From: Buttiauxella ferragutiae
Lineage (GTDB): Bacteria; Pseudomonadota; Gammaproteobacteria; Enterobacterales; Enterobacteriaceae
Assembly (NCBI RefSeq): GCF_001654915.1
Contig: NZ_LXEQ01000048.1
Direction: 5' to 3' (one strand)
Length of the DNA stretch: 64,000 nt
Position numbers and translations under genes: made by a program. Under the pieces are notes generated by a model. It saw only the letters and a list, made by a program, of their open reading frames with translations, did not search any database and was not told where the DNA came from. The number at the start of each line of letters is the position of its first letter. Within the stretch, counting starts at the first letter, position 1. Of this stretch, positions 26,569 through 34,676 are shown one piece after another.

Positions 26569-28182
26569 TTACTTCACATCCACCTGGTAGAAAATGTGTT
26601 TACCAAACGGATCAACTTCGTAGCCCGTCACTTCTTTGCGAACCGGCTCGAAAATCGTCGAGTGCGCAATCATCACCGCAGGCATTTGGTCATGCATCAT
26701 CTGCTGCGCTTCTTTATATAACGCCACACGTTTTTCGTGGTCGCTAGACGTCCGCGCCTCAAGGATCAGCTTATCAAACGGCTGATAACACCATTTCGCC
26801 GAGTTAGAACCGCCATCGGCTGCACGACAGGTAAACAGCGGGCCGAAGAAGTTATCCGGGTCGCCGGTTGCCGTGGTCCAGCCCATCAGCGCCGCCTGAT
26901 GCTCACCGTCTTTCACGCGTTTTAAATACTCGCCCCACTCGTAAGTCACCACTTTCGCCGTCACGCCAATTTTCGCCCAGTCGGCCTGAATCATCTCGGC
27001 CATGCGTTTGGCATTCGGGTTATACGGACGCTGCACCGGCATCGCCCACAGGTCGATAGTCAGGCCATCTGCGAAGCCCGCTTCTTTAAGCAGCGCTTTG
27101 GCTTTTTCCGGATCATATTCGTAATCTTTGAGCGTGTCGTCAGCACTCCACACGCCCGGTGGTAGCAGGTTTTTCGCCGCTGTTCCGGTGCCACGGAATA
27201 CCGCGTCAATAATCGCAGGCTTATTGATGGCCATGGCTAATGCCTGGCGAACTTTCACATTATCCGTTGGCGCTTTTTGAGTGTTAAAAGAGAGGAAACC
27301 GGTATTCAGCCCCGCTTTTTGCATCAGGTTAATATCGGCGTTTTCTTTCAGTCGTGGCAAATCCGCTGGATTAGGGAATGGCATCACCTGGCATTCGTTC
27401 TTCTCAAGTTTTGCCACACGCACCGAGGCATCCGGAGTTATCGAGAACACCAGTTTGTCGATATTGGCTTTACCCTGCCAGTATTCAGGAAATGCGGTAA
27501 ACAGAATGCGCGAATCCTTTTGATATTGTGCAAGACGGAATGGTCCTGTGCCGATTGGGTCCATATCCACGCGTTCTGGCGTGCCCGCTTTTAACATGTT
27601 GTCGGCGTATTCAGCGGAAAGAATAGAGGCAAAATACCAGCCGAGATCGGCAATAAATGGCGCTTCAGGATGAGTCAGGGTAAAGCGCACGGTATTATCA
27701 TCGACTTTATCAATAGCGGTGATTAATTTTCCGAATTCTAAACTTTCGAAATTAGAATAGTTTCCATTGGAAACATTATGGTAAGGATGTTTTGGATCCT
27801 TCTGACGCATAAACGAAAAAATGACATCGTCAGCGTTAAAATCACGGCTTGGTTTAAAGTATTTGTTGCTCTGGAATTTCACCCCTTTGCGCAAATGGAA
27901 GGTATAGACCCTGCCGTCTTCGCTGACATCCCAGCTTTCAGCCAGGCTTGGCTGCAATTCAGTGGTACCTACTTTAAAATCCACCAGACGGTTATAAACC
28001 GGTACCGCGCTGGCATCAACGCTGGTCCCGGAAGTATATAACTGCGGGTTAAAGTTTTCCGGTGAGCCTTCGGAACAATACACTAATGTTTTGGCCGCAA
28101 CAGTGGAACTGACTGTCAACGCGGCTATTATCAATGCAAGTTTTGTGGTTGTTGTTGAGAGTGTTGTGATAGAAGTTTTCAT
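26569..28182 (-). CDS. DppA-like peptide-binding protein (second copy)
   Basis: A 537-residue SBP_bac_5 protein with a signal peptide (about 1-29, ending VAA-K). The mature start KTLVYCSEGSPENFNPQ is nearly the same as E. coli DppA. It is closer to DppA than the copy at 995-2593, though both share the whole fold and the AMPVQRPYNPN-type motif. It should bind di- or short peptides in the periplasm. No permease or ATPase genes are adjacent. It is divergent from pepT, so a peptide-capture protein and a tripeptidase share one intergenic region of about 134 bases. AGGGCAGG precedes the ATG. Confidence 0.9.
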   Translation of the reverse strand: MKTSITTLSTTTTKLALIIAALTVSSTVAAKTLVYCSEGSPENFNPQLYTSGTSVDASAVPVYNRLVDFKVGTTELQPSLAESWDVSEDGRVYTFHLRKGVKFQSNKYFKPSRDFNADDVIFSFMRQKDPKHPYHNVSNGNYSNFESLEFGKLITAIDKVDDNTVRFTLTHPEAPFIADLGWYFASILSAEYADNMLKAGTPERVDMDPIGTGPFRLAQYQKDSRILFTAFPEYWQGKANIDKLVFSITPDASVRVAKLEKNECQVMPFPNPADLPRLKENADINLMQKAGLNTGFLSFNTQKAPTDNVKVRQALAMAINKPAIIDAVFRGTGTAAKNLLPPGVWSADDTLKDYEYDPEKAKALLKEAGFADGLTIDLWAMPVQRPYNPNAKRMAEMIQADWAKIGVTAKVVTYEWGEYLKRVKDGEHQAALMGWTTATGDPDNFFGPLFTCRAADGGSNSAKWCYQPFDKLILEARTSSDHEKRVALYKEAQQMMHDQMPAVMIAHSTIFEPVRKEVTGYEVDPFGKHIFYQVDVK

Positions 28183-28316
28183 GCCTGCCCTTATAATTTT
28201 ATATTTTCCTGACCCAGAAAGAATTAACGCTTGTGCAAAGCAGCTTAATAAATAACATTAAAAGTAGATTGCAAACAATTGAATATATCCAGCAGATTCC
28301 AAAAGAAGGATTAACA

Positions 28317-29546
28317 ATGTCATCGCCGCTCGCAAACCAATTAACGCAACGCTTCTTCCGCTACCTCGCGATCACCAGCCAAAGCCAGGCCGGTGCAACC
28401 ACTTTGCCAAGCACACCCGGCCAGCATGAAATGGCGCAGTTACTCGCCCGCGAACTGCGTGAGTTCGGTCTTGATGATGTAGTGATTGACGAACATGCCA
28501 CCGTCACGGCAGTCAAAAAAGGCAACGTTGAAGGAGCGCCACGCGTTGGGTTTATCACCCACATTGATACCGTCGATGTCGGTCTGTCACCGGATATTCA
28601 CCCGCAGGTGTTGCGTTTTAACGGTGAAGATCTGTGCCTTAACCCCCAACAAGATGTCTGGCTGCGCACATCTGAACACCCGGAAATCCTCGCCTATCCA
28701 GGTGAAGAAATTATTTTTAGCGATGGCACCAGCGTGCTGGGCGCCGACAATAAAGCTGCCGTTACGGTGGTGATGACGCTGCTGGAAAACCTGACACCTG
28801 ACATGTCGCATGGCGATATTGTTGTCGCCTTTGTACCCGATGAAGAAATTGGTTTATGCGGCGCAAAAGCGCTGGATCTTGCGCGCTTTGATGTCGATTT
28901 TGCCTGGACTATCGACTGCTGTGAATTAGGCGAAGTGGTGTATGAAAACTTTAACGCCGCCCATGCTGAGATTCGTTTTACTGGCGTAACCGCCCACCCG
29001 ATGTCAGCCAAAGGCGTATTAGTGAACCCATTATTAATGGCGCACGATTTTATTAGCCATTTCGACCGTAATCAAACGCCAGAGAATACCGAAGGACGCG
29101 AAGGTTATATCTGGTTTAACGGCTTGAACACCACCCAAAATGACGCGATATTGAAGGCGAATATTCGTGATTTTGATGGCCAATCGTTTGAAGCACGTAA
29201 ACAACAGATTCGTGATGTCGCCGCGATAATTGCTGCACAGCACCCAACAGCTAAAGTCGACGTTTCCATCAGTGATACTTACAGTAATATCAGCAACGCC
29301 ATTAAAGAAGATCGCCGGGCCATTGATCTTATTTTTGATGCTATGAAAGAGTTGAATATCGAGCCGAAAGTTATTCCGATGCGCGGCGGCACTGACGGCG
29401 CGGCACTTTCCGCCAAAGGGTTATTAACACCTAATTTCTTTACTGGTGCACATAACTTCCACTCTAAGTTTGAGTTTTTACCACTACGGGAATTTGAAGC
29501 TTCGTATAACGTGGCATTAAAACTTTGCCTGCTGGCCGCAAAATAG
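28317..29546 (+). CDS. pepT: Peptidase T (aminotripeptidase)
   Basis: A 409-residue M20 metallopeptidase matching PepT. The metal-binding and catalytic motifs are visible: THIDTVD, GADNKAAV, PDEEIG and the GGTDGAALS region near the C-terminus. It removes the N-terminal residue of tripeptides in the cytoplasm and uses two zinc ions. The frame extends upstream, but GAAGGA lies seven bases before the ATG at 28317, and the family starts here. It is known to be FNR-activated in Salmonella; I did not identify a clear FNR box. It lies just upstream of the microcompartment locus. Confidence 0.95.
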   Translation: MSSPLANQLTQRFFRYLAITSQSQAGATTLPSTPGQHEMAQLLARELREFGLDDVVIDEHATVTAVKKGNVEGAPRVGFITHIDTVDVGLSPDIHPQVLRFNGEDLCLNPQQDVWLRTSEHPEILAYPGEEIIFSDGTSVLGADNKAAVTVVMTLLENLTPDMSHGDIVVAFVPDEEIGLCGAKALDLARFDVDFAWTIDCCELGEVVYENFNAAHAEIRFTGVTAHPMSAKGVLVNPLLMAHDFISHFDRNQTPENTEGREGYIWFNGLNTTQNDAILKANIRDFDGQSFEARKQQIRDVAAIIAAQHPTAKVDVSISDTYSNISNAIKEDRRAIDLIFDAMKELNIEPKVIPMRGGTDGAALSAKGLLTPNFFTGAHNFHSKFEFLPLREFEASYNVALKLCLLAAK

Positions 29547-29600
29547 ATCTATTCCGGGTTCTGGTGTTAGCGTGAACCCGCCTTCCCTTCTGACGCTGCA

Positions 29601-29616
29601 TGTGACCCGATTCAAT
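29601..29616 (+). promoter_or_regulatory. Weak candidate CRP site upstream of the sensor kinase
   Basis: TGTGA, six bases, then TCAAT: a full left half and a partial right half of the CRP consensus, about 70 bases before the kinase ATG. Catabolite control of diol-use loci is known in Salmonella pdu/cob; here it is inference. Confidence 0.25.
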
Positions 29617-29682
29617 TTTTTACTGGAGCCTTTAGGATATATTTTCAATGTCTGTCAATAATTAAATTGGTCGGAAATTGGA

Positions 29683-30912
29683 ATGAATAATAAATATAAA
29701 TTACACGAATTTCTTGATGTCAAACGGCTTCAGACGTTACAGGATAATTTTAGCAAGTCGATGATGATTGCCCTCGTGGTGGTTGATAACGATGGCATTC
29801 CGGTGACGACTCCGAGTGGGTTTTCCAATTTTTGTGCGCGTTCCCGCCTTAACTCAGCACTTGCCCAACATTGCCATGAAAGCGACAACGCCGGTGGCCG
29901 GGCAGCAATGGAAACCCTTAAACCTGTGGTGTATCGCTGTTACTGCGGGTTTGTCGAGTTTGCCGTGCCAATCATGATTAATGACCATTATCTGGGGGCC
30001 TTTATTTCTGGCCAGGTAAAAGTTGAAGAGGAAATGGAGCAAACCATTCCATATATTCTGGATAATAATGAGGTCTGGCAGAAAAACCCGTGGTTAATTA
30101 ATTTACATGACAACACCCAAAGAATGCCTTATGAACGTTTTGAGTCCACCGCCTCCACACTGCTGCATGTTTCTTCTTATTTAGTCGAACAAGCTCATGC
30201 TAATAATATTCAACGTGAGTTGCATAAAAAAGATCTGGAACTTACTGATGAACTCAGAAAACGTGTTGAGATTGAACGTTCATTACATGAGGCTGAATTT
30301 AAAGCCTTGTCTTATCAAATTAACCCCCATTTTTTGTTTAATGTTTTAAATACTATCGGACGACTGGCTTACCTGGAAGATGCCACGCGTACCGAAACAA
30401 TGGTTCATGACTTCTCTGACATGATGCGTTATTTATTACGCAAAAGTAACCATGGGTTAATTACCATGAATCATGAAATAAAGTATGTTAAGAGTTATAT
30501 GTCGATCCAAAAAGTCAGAATGAGCGACCGTTTTGATTACCAATGTGACGTCCCCGATAAATATCTTGATATTGTCTGCCCGTTCTTAATACTACAACCG
30601 CTGGTCGAAAACTTCTTCAATTACGTAGTTGAGCCACGGGATACCAGCAGTTTCCTCCTGATACGTGCAGTCGACGATGGACGTGATGTTATTCTTGAAG
30701 TCACCGATAATGGCGATGGCATTTCACAAGAGAACATTGCCAATATTTTATCAGGCGATCAAAATCGCCTGAAAGGCAGTATCGGTATTAATAACATTCA
30801 AGACCGCCTGCGCTTGTTATTTGGTGAAAGTTATGGGCTGGAAATTATCAGTGCTCATCAACCCGCAATGGGCACCACTATCAAACTGCGTTTCCCTATG
30901 CTGCAAGCCTGA
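29683..30912 (+). CDS. PocR-domain sensor histidine kinase
   Basis: A 409-residue cytoplasmic sensor kinase with no membrane helices. Residues about 8-175 are a PocR domain with its conserved cysteines (NFCAR, QHCHESD, YRCYCGF). In Salmonella PocR this domain is fused to an AraC regulator and responds to 1,2-propanediol. A coiled linker follows, then a LytS-type His_kinase domain with the phospho-acceptor in QINPHFLFN (His about 219) and a GHKL ATPase with DNGDGIS and GIGINNIQDRL. It is followed 18 bases later by the response regulator. It probably senses diol or glycerol inside the cell and switches on the microcompartment genes. Confidence 0.9.
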   Translation: MNNKYKLHEFLDVKRLQTLQDNFSKSMMIALVVVDNDGIPVTTPSGFSNFCARSRLNSALAQHCHESDNAGGRAAMETLKPVVYRCYCGFVEFAVPIMINDHYLGAFISGQVKVEEEMEQTIPYILDNNEVWQKNPWLINLHDNTQRMPYERFESTASTLLHVSSYLVEQAHANNIQRELHKKDLELTDELRKRVEIERSLHEAEFKALSYQINPHFLFNVLNTIGRLAYLEDATRTETMVHDFSDMMRYLLRKSNHGLITMNHEIKYVKSYMSIQKVRMSDRFDYQCDVPDKYLDIVCPFLILQPLVENFFNYVVEPRDTSSFLLIRAVDDGRDVILEVTDNGDGISQENIANILSGDQNRLKGSIGINNIQDRLRLLFGESYGLEIISAHQPAMGTTIKLRFPMLQA

Positions 30913-30930
30913 TAACGACGGAGAGTTAAC

Positions 30931-31983
30931 ATGTACAACATTGTTATTGTGGAAGATGAGCCGATTGAAACTGAGTCATTACGGCGCATTATTTCACGTT
31001 GCGTGGATAATGCGGTGATCCATGAAGCCGCCACTGGGAAAAGAGCCATTCATCTCATTGATACGCTGGAACAGATCGATATGATGTTTGTCGATATTAA
31101 TATCCCGTTGCCTAACGGCAATCAGGTTATTGAGTATTTAAAAAGCAAAAACAATGACACCAAAGTGATCGTCACGACAGCCAATGACGATTTTGATCTG
31201 GTCCGCAGCATGTTGAACCTGAAAGTTGACGACTACCTGCTTAAACCGGTGAAACAAAGCATTCTGACCGAAACCATTAAAAAGACGCTGGATGTTAATG
31301 AAGCCGATATTGCCGCGCTCAAAGAGCTAAAACAGACCATTATTTGCCTGATCGAAAGTTGCGATTACGCCCAATGGCACAGTTTTATCTTTAAAAAACT
31401 CGATGATGCCTGCACCCGCAAATCGCTGACGGCCGATCAACGTAAAACCGTGACGGATGTGCTGGAAATACTGCATCAATATATTACGACGCAGGGCGAC
31501 AAAATGGTGCCTACCGGGAAAAAAATCGCCGCACTCATTCAGGATATAACCCAGCACGGTTTAACCAGCACGGCCTATTACCGGATAATGATCGGCCTGC
31601 TGACCATCAGTGAAGAAGTGTTTGACCATGCTCTGAAGCATTTCAACGGCAATATGGACTTCACCGAGCGGGCAAAATTCCACATCGAAAAGAATGTGTT
31701 AAACAATCTCACGCTTGACGATATCGCCGCGAAGTCTTTCGTGAGCACCTGCTATTTAAGCCGTGCATTTAAGAAAAATATTGGCACCGGTTTTTCAAAT
31801 TATATTGCCAGCCGAAAAATAAGCATTGCGAAATCTCTGTTGCAATTCAGTAACCTTAAGGTCAATACCATTGCCCTTGAATTATCTTACCAGGATGCGA
31901 ATTATTTCTGCCGCATCTTTAAAAAAGAGACCAGTATGGCTCCATCTGACTACCGCAAAATTGTCTCTCCCGAACTGCATTAA
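30931..31983 (+). CDS. Response regulator with AraC-type DNA-binding domain
   Basis: A 350-residue protein with a receiver domain at about 1-120 and an AraC helix-turn-helix pair at about 250-345. The receiver has the acidic pocket VEDEP, phospho-acceptor Asp54 in FVDINIP, and the lysine in LLKPV. The AraC part contains TLDDIAAKSFVSTCYLSRAFKK and YQDANYFCRIFKKE. GGAG precedes the ATG. It pairs with the kinase upstream. Candidate target motifs lie before metK, pduA and the alcohol dehydrogenase gene of this locus. A short stem (CGCCTTG/CAAGGCG at 31996-32020) follows the stop. Confidence 0.92.
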   Translation: MYNIVIVEDEPIETESLRRIISRCVDNAVIHEAATGKRAIHLIDTLEQIDMMFVDINIPLPNGNQVIEYLKSKNNDTKVIVTTANDDFDLVRSMLNLKVDDYLLKPVKQSILTETIKKTLDVNEADIAALKELKQTIICLIESCDYAQWHSFIFKKLDDACTRKSLTADQRKTVTDVLEILHQYITTQGDKMVPTGKKIAALIQDITQHGLTSTAYYRIMIGLLTISEEVFDHALKHFNGNMDFTERAKFHIEKNVLNNLTLDDIAAKSFVSTCYLSRAFKKNIGTGFSNYIASRKISIAKSLLQFSNLKVNTIALELSYQDANYFCRIFKKETSMAPSDYRKIVSPELH

Positions 31984-32024
31984 TCGCCCCCCACTCGCCT
32001 TGGCAATATTGCGCAAGGCGTTGT

Positions 32025-32043
32025 GGGTAAAGCAAAAAAGTCC
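32025..32043 (+). promoter_or_regulatory. Candidate shared regulator motif upstream of metK
   Basis: GGGTAAAG...GTCC on the plus strand, 84 bases before the metK start. It resembles GGGCAAAA...TCC elements before pduA (41358-41375) and the alcohol dehydrogenase gene (46112-46125). It may be a target of the REC-AraC regulator; the match is short and could be chance. Confidence 0.25.
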
Positions 32044-32126
32044 ACCATGCCAACAAGATAGTTTACCTCTGTAGCCAGCCTTGCCCTCTAAGATGGAGAA
32101 ATCCTGTTTTTCAGAGTGGATCCCCT

Positions 32127-33275
32127 TTGGACGATTATCTATTTACCTCCGAATCCGTGGCCGAAGGGCACCCGGACAAAATGGCTGACCAGATTGCCGA
32201 TGCCATTCTGGACGCGTATCTGCTCCAGGATCCGTGGTCAAAAGTCGCCTGCGAGTGCATGGTGAAAACCGGTATCGCCATTGTTGCCGGGGAAATCGCA
32301 TCCTCTGCGGTGGTGGATATTGAATCCATCGTGCGCAACACGATTAAAGCCATTGGTTATGACCATTCCGATCTCGGTTTTGACGGTAATACCTGCGGCG
32401 TGCTGAATATTCTCGGTAAACAATCTTCTGATATTGCCAGCGGTATTGCGGGCTCCACTCGCGAATTACTCGGCGCAGGCGATCAAGGGATCACCTTTGG
32501 TTTTGCCTGTAACGAAACCCCCGAAGCGATGCCCGCAACGCTGGTTTACGCTCATCGTTTAATGGCGCGACAAGCGATGTTGCGCAAGTCCAGACGACTG
32601 CCCTTCCTGCTGCCGGACGCCAAAAGCCAGGTGACGCTGCGTTATTGCAACGGCCAGATCCAGGCGGCAGATACAATTGTGGTTTCCACGCAGCACCACC
32701 CGGATATTTCACTGGAGCAACTGCGCGAAGCGGTTATTGAAGAGATTGTAAAACCGGTGATTCCTGCTCAGTGGCTTACCCCGCAAACCCGTTTTCTGAT
32801 TAACCCCGCCGGGCGCTTTGTGATTGGTGGCCCGGTGGGTGATTGCGGCCTGACGGGGAGAAAAATTATTGTCGATACCTACGGCGGAGCGGCTTGCCAC
32901 GGCGGTGGCGCTTTTTCAGGAAAAGATCCCTCAAAAGTTGACCGTTCAGCTGCCTATGCGGCGCGTTATGTGGCGAAGAATATTGTCGCGGCAGGTCTTG
33001 CGGCACGTTGTGAAGTCCAGCTGGCGTGGGCTATCGGTCTGCCTCGCCCCGTGTCGATTCGTATTAATACTTTTGGCAGCGGGATACTGGCCGCCAGTAC
33101 CCTTCAGGAGCGGGTCGCTCGTCATTTTGATCTCAGCGTTTACGGCATCATAAAATCGCTGGATTTGCTGGTGCCACGTTATCGTCAAACCGCCTGCTAC
33201 GGCCATTTTGGCCGGGATATTTTCCCATGGGAAAAAACAGATAAAGCAGCGGTTCTGCGCGCTGATGCGCGCTAA
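32127..33275 (+). CDS. metK: S-adenosylmethionine synthetase, microcompartment-linked second copy
   Basis: A 382-residue full-length MetK (E. coli: 384). It opens DDYLFTSESVAEGHPDK, aligning with the E. coli N-terminus, which fixes the start at a rare TTG codon with only a weak GAGTGG upstream. GAGDQGITFG, the DAKSQVT region, GRFVIGGPVGDCGLTGRKI and HGGGAFSGKDPSKVDRS are intact, so it should make SAM from methionine and ATP. The normal chromosomal metK is not expected here. The glycyl radical activase of this locus consumes SAM, so a dedicated supply is the natural reading. It has no obvious targeting extension, so I expect it in the cytosol. Confidence 0.93.
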   Translation: MDDYLFTSESVAEGHPDKMADQIADAILDAYLLQDPWSKVACECMVKTGIAIVAGEIASSAVVDIESIVRNTIKAIGYDHSDLGFDGNTCGVLNILGKQSSDIASGIAGSTRELLGAGDQGITFGFACNETPEAMPATLVYAHRLMARQAMLRKSRRLPFLLPDAKSQVTLRYCNGQIQAADTIVVSTQHHPDISLEQLREAVIEEIVKPVIPAQWLTPQTRFLINPAGRFVIGGPVGDCGLTGRKIIVDTYGGAACHGGGAFSGKDPSKVDRSAAYAARYVAKNIVAAGLAARCEVQLAWAIGLPRPVSIRINTFGSGILAASTLQERVARHFDLSVYGIIKSLDLLVPRYRQTACYGHFGRDIFPWEKTDKAAVLRADAR

Positions 33276-33302
33276 CCCCAAAGTTTTTCACAGGAGAACG
33301 TT

Positions 33303-33707
33303 ATGTCCGGGCAAAGTATAGGTTTGATTGAAACCATTGGGCTGGCGGCGGCAATCGAAGCCGCTGATGCCGCGATGAAATCCGCCAATGTCCAGTTGGT
33401 AGGTTATGAACTGACTAAAGGTGGCGGCATGGTCACCGTCAAATTTGAAGGCGATGTAGGCTCGATTAATGCGGCGGTTGCCGCAGGTGTAGCGGCGGCG
33501 AACAAAGTGAGCACGGTTTACGCTCATCGGGTTATCGCGCGCACCGCCGAGGGTATTGATAACTTTATTCACTCCGCCGATACCGTGGGGTTTGCGCCGG
33601 TAAAAACGCAACAAGCACCGCCGGTGGTCAGTCTTGAAATACCGATAGTGATGTTAGAAGACGAAAGCAAGAAAAAGCCGGGTTCAGGGAAACATAAAAA
33701 GCGCTAA
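33303..33707 (+). CDS. BMC-H shell protein with basic C-terminal tail
   Basis: A 134-residue protein. Residues 1-90 are one BMC domain (IGLIETIGLAAAIEAADAAMK, QLVGYEL), related to PduA/EutM but with TKGGG at the pore loop where PduA has KIGSG. After the domain comes a roughly 40-residue tail: a proline/valine stretch, an EIPIVMLEDE segment, then KKKPGSGKHKKR at the end. Salmonella PduK and E. coli EutK also carry C-terminal extensions, but this one lacks the iron-sulfur or helix-turn-helix features of those. AGGAG precedes the ATG. It lies 27 bases after metK, away from the other shell genes and on the opposite strand. Confidence 0.9.
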   Translation: MSGQSIGLIETIGLAAAIEAADAAMKSANVQLVGYELTKGGGMVTVKFEGDVGSINAAVAAGVAAANKVSTVYAHRVIARTAEGIDNFIHSADTVGFAPVKTQQAPPVVSLEIPIVMLEDESKKKPGSGKHKKR

Positions 33708-33726
33708 GCCGTGAGTCGCCTGGTAA

Positions 33727-33823
33727 TGGTGGATGGCGCGCTCGCGCTTATCCACCCTATGAAAACAAAGACTTATGAAACCGCGTAGGTCAGATAAGCG
33801 CAGCGCCATCCGACGCTGCATCT
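33727..33823. repeat. REP-like palindrome between convergent transcription units
   Basis: Left arm GGTGGATGGCGC and right arm GCGCCATCCGAC with GCTTATCC and AGATAAGC between them. It fills the gap between the shell-protein gene and the convergent channel gene and may end both transcripts. Confidence 0.6.
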
Positions 33824-33829
33824 CGTAAA

Positions 33830-34639
33830 CTACAATTGGCTATCCTCCACCTTGCACGTATTACACGGCAAATTCCTCGCGATACCGAAGCGATAGATTG
33901 CCGCCCCAAGACAGGCTCCAATAATGGGCGCGACTATCGGCACAATGAAATAAGGAATATCACGGCCACCGGTCATTGATACCTCTCCCCAACCGGCGAA
34001 GAACGTAAATAATTTAGGACCAAAATCACGAGCAGGATTCATCGCAAACCCGGTCAATGGTGCGGTCGCCGCCCCGATAACCGCCACCAGAATACCAATT
34101 AACAATGGGCCTAATGGGCCGCGAGGCACACCGTTACCATCATCAGTCAGCGCCATAATCAAACCCATCAGCATAGAAGTGATGACGATTTCTACAAACG
34201 CAGCTTGCCAGACGCTAATAGCTGGCGACGGGAAGGTACTGAAAATGCTGGCTAATTGCAGGCTATCTACGCTACCCCGAACCATGTGATGTGCGGTTTC
34301 ATAGTCCGTGAAAAGGTTGTGATACATCAGATAAGCCAGCATTGCGCCGCCAAAAGCACCGGCAATTTGGGCAATGCTGTATGGGAGCACTTTGCGCGCC
34401 GGGAAGCAGGCGAATAACCATAATGCAATGGTAATCGCCGGGTTAAGATGCGCACCGGAGATCCCAGCAGTTAAATAGACCGCCAGCGAGATGGCCAACC
34501 CCCAGACAATACATATTTCCCACAAACCAAAACTCGCGCCAGCGACTTTTACTGCCGCCAGGCAACTGATACCAAAAAACATAAACAATCCGGTGCCGAG
34601 AAATTCCGCGGTGCATTGGGCTCTGAGTGAATCGTTCAT
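33830..34639 (-). CDS. pduF: Aquaglyceroporin, propanediol/glycerol facilitator (PduF-like)
   Basis: A 269-residue MIP-family channel with six membrane helices and the two NPA loops (SGAHLNPAIT and GFAMNPARDFG). FAMNPARD is the glycerol-conducting type. It matches Salmonella PduF more closely than GlpF in its N-terminus (MNDSLRAQC) and in VRGSVDSLQLASIFST. It should let 1,2-propanediol and glycerol cross the inner membrane. It is the last gene of the minus-strand microcompartment set, 37 bases after the activase gene. AGGGTAA precedes the ATG. Its presence here, with a B12-independent dehydratase, shows the substrate is imported rather than made from sugars by genes of this locus. Confidence 0.93.
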   Translation of the reverse strand: MNDSLRAQCTAEFLGTGLFMFFGISCLAAVKVAGASFGLWEICIVWGLAISLAVYLTAGISGAHLNPAITIALWLFACFPARKVLPYSIAQIAGAFGGAMLAYLMYHNLFTDYETAHHMVRGSVDSLQLASIFSTFPSPAISVWQAAFVEIVITSMLMGLIMALTDDGNGVPRGPLGPLLIGILVAVIGAATAPLTGFAMNPARDFGPKLFTFFAGWGEVSMTGGRDIPYFIVPIVAPIIGACLGAAIYRFGIARNLPCNTCKVEDSQL

Positions 34640-34676
34640 AGGTTACCCTGTTTGTGATTGATTATTCATATATCGA

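Noticed and set aside
31984..32126. SAM riboswitch before metK
   Set aside because: I could not find the conserved cores of known SAM riboswitch classes; only a short stem and a candidate regulator motif are seen.
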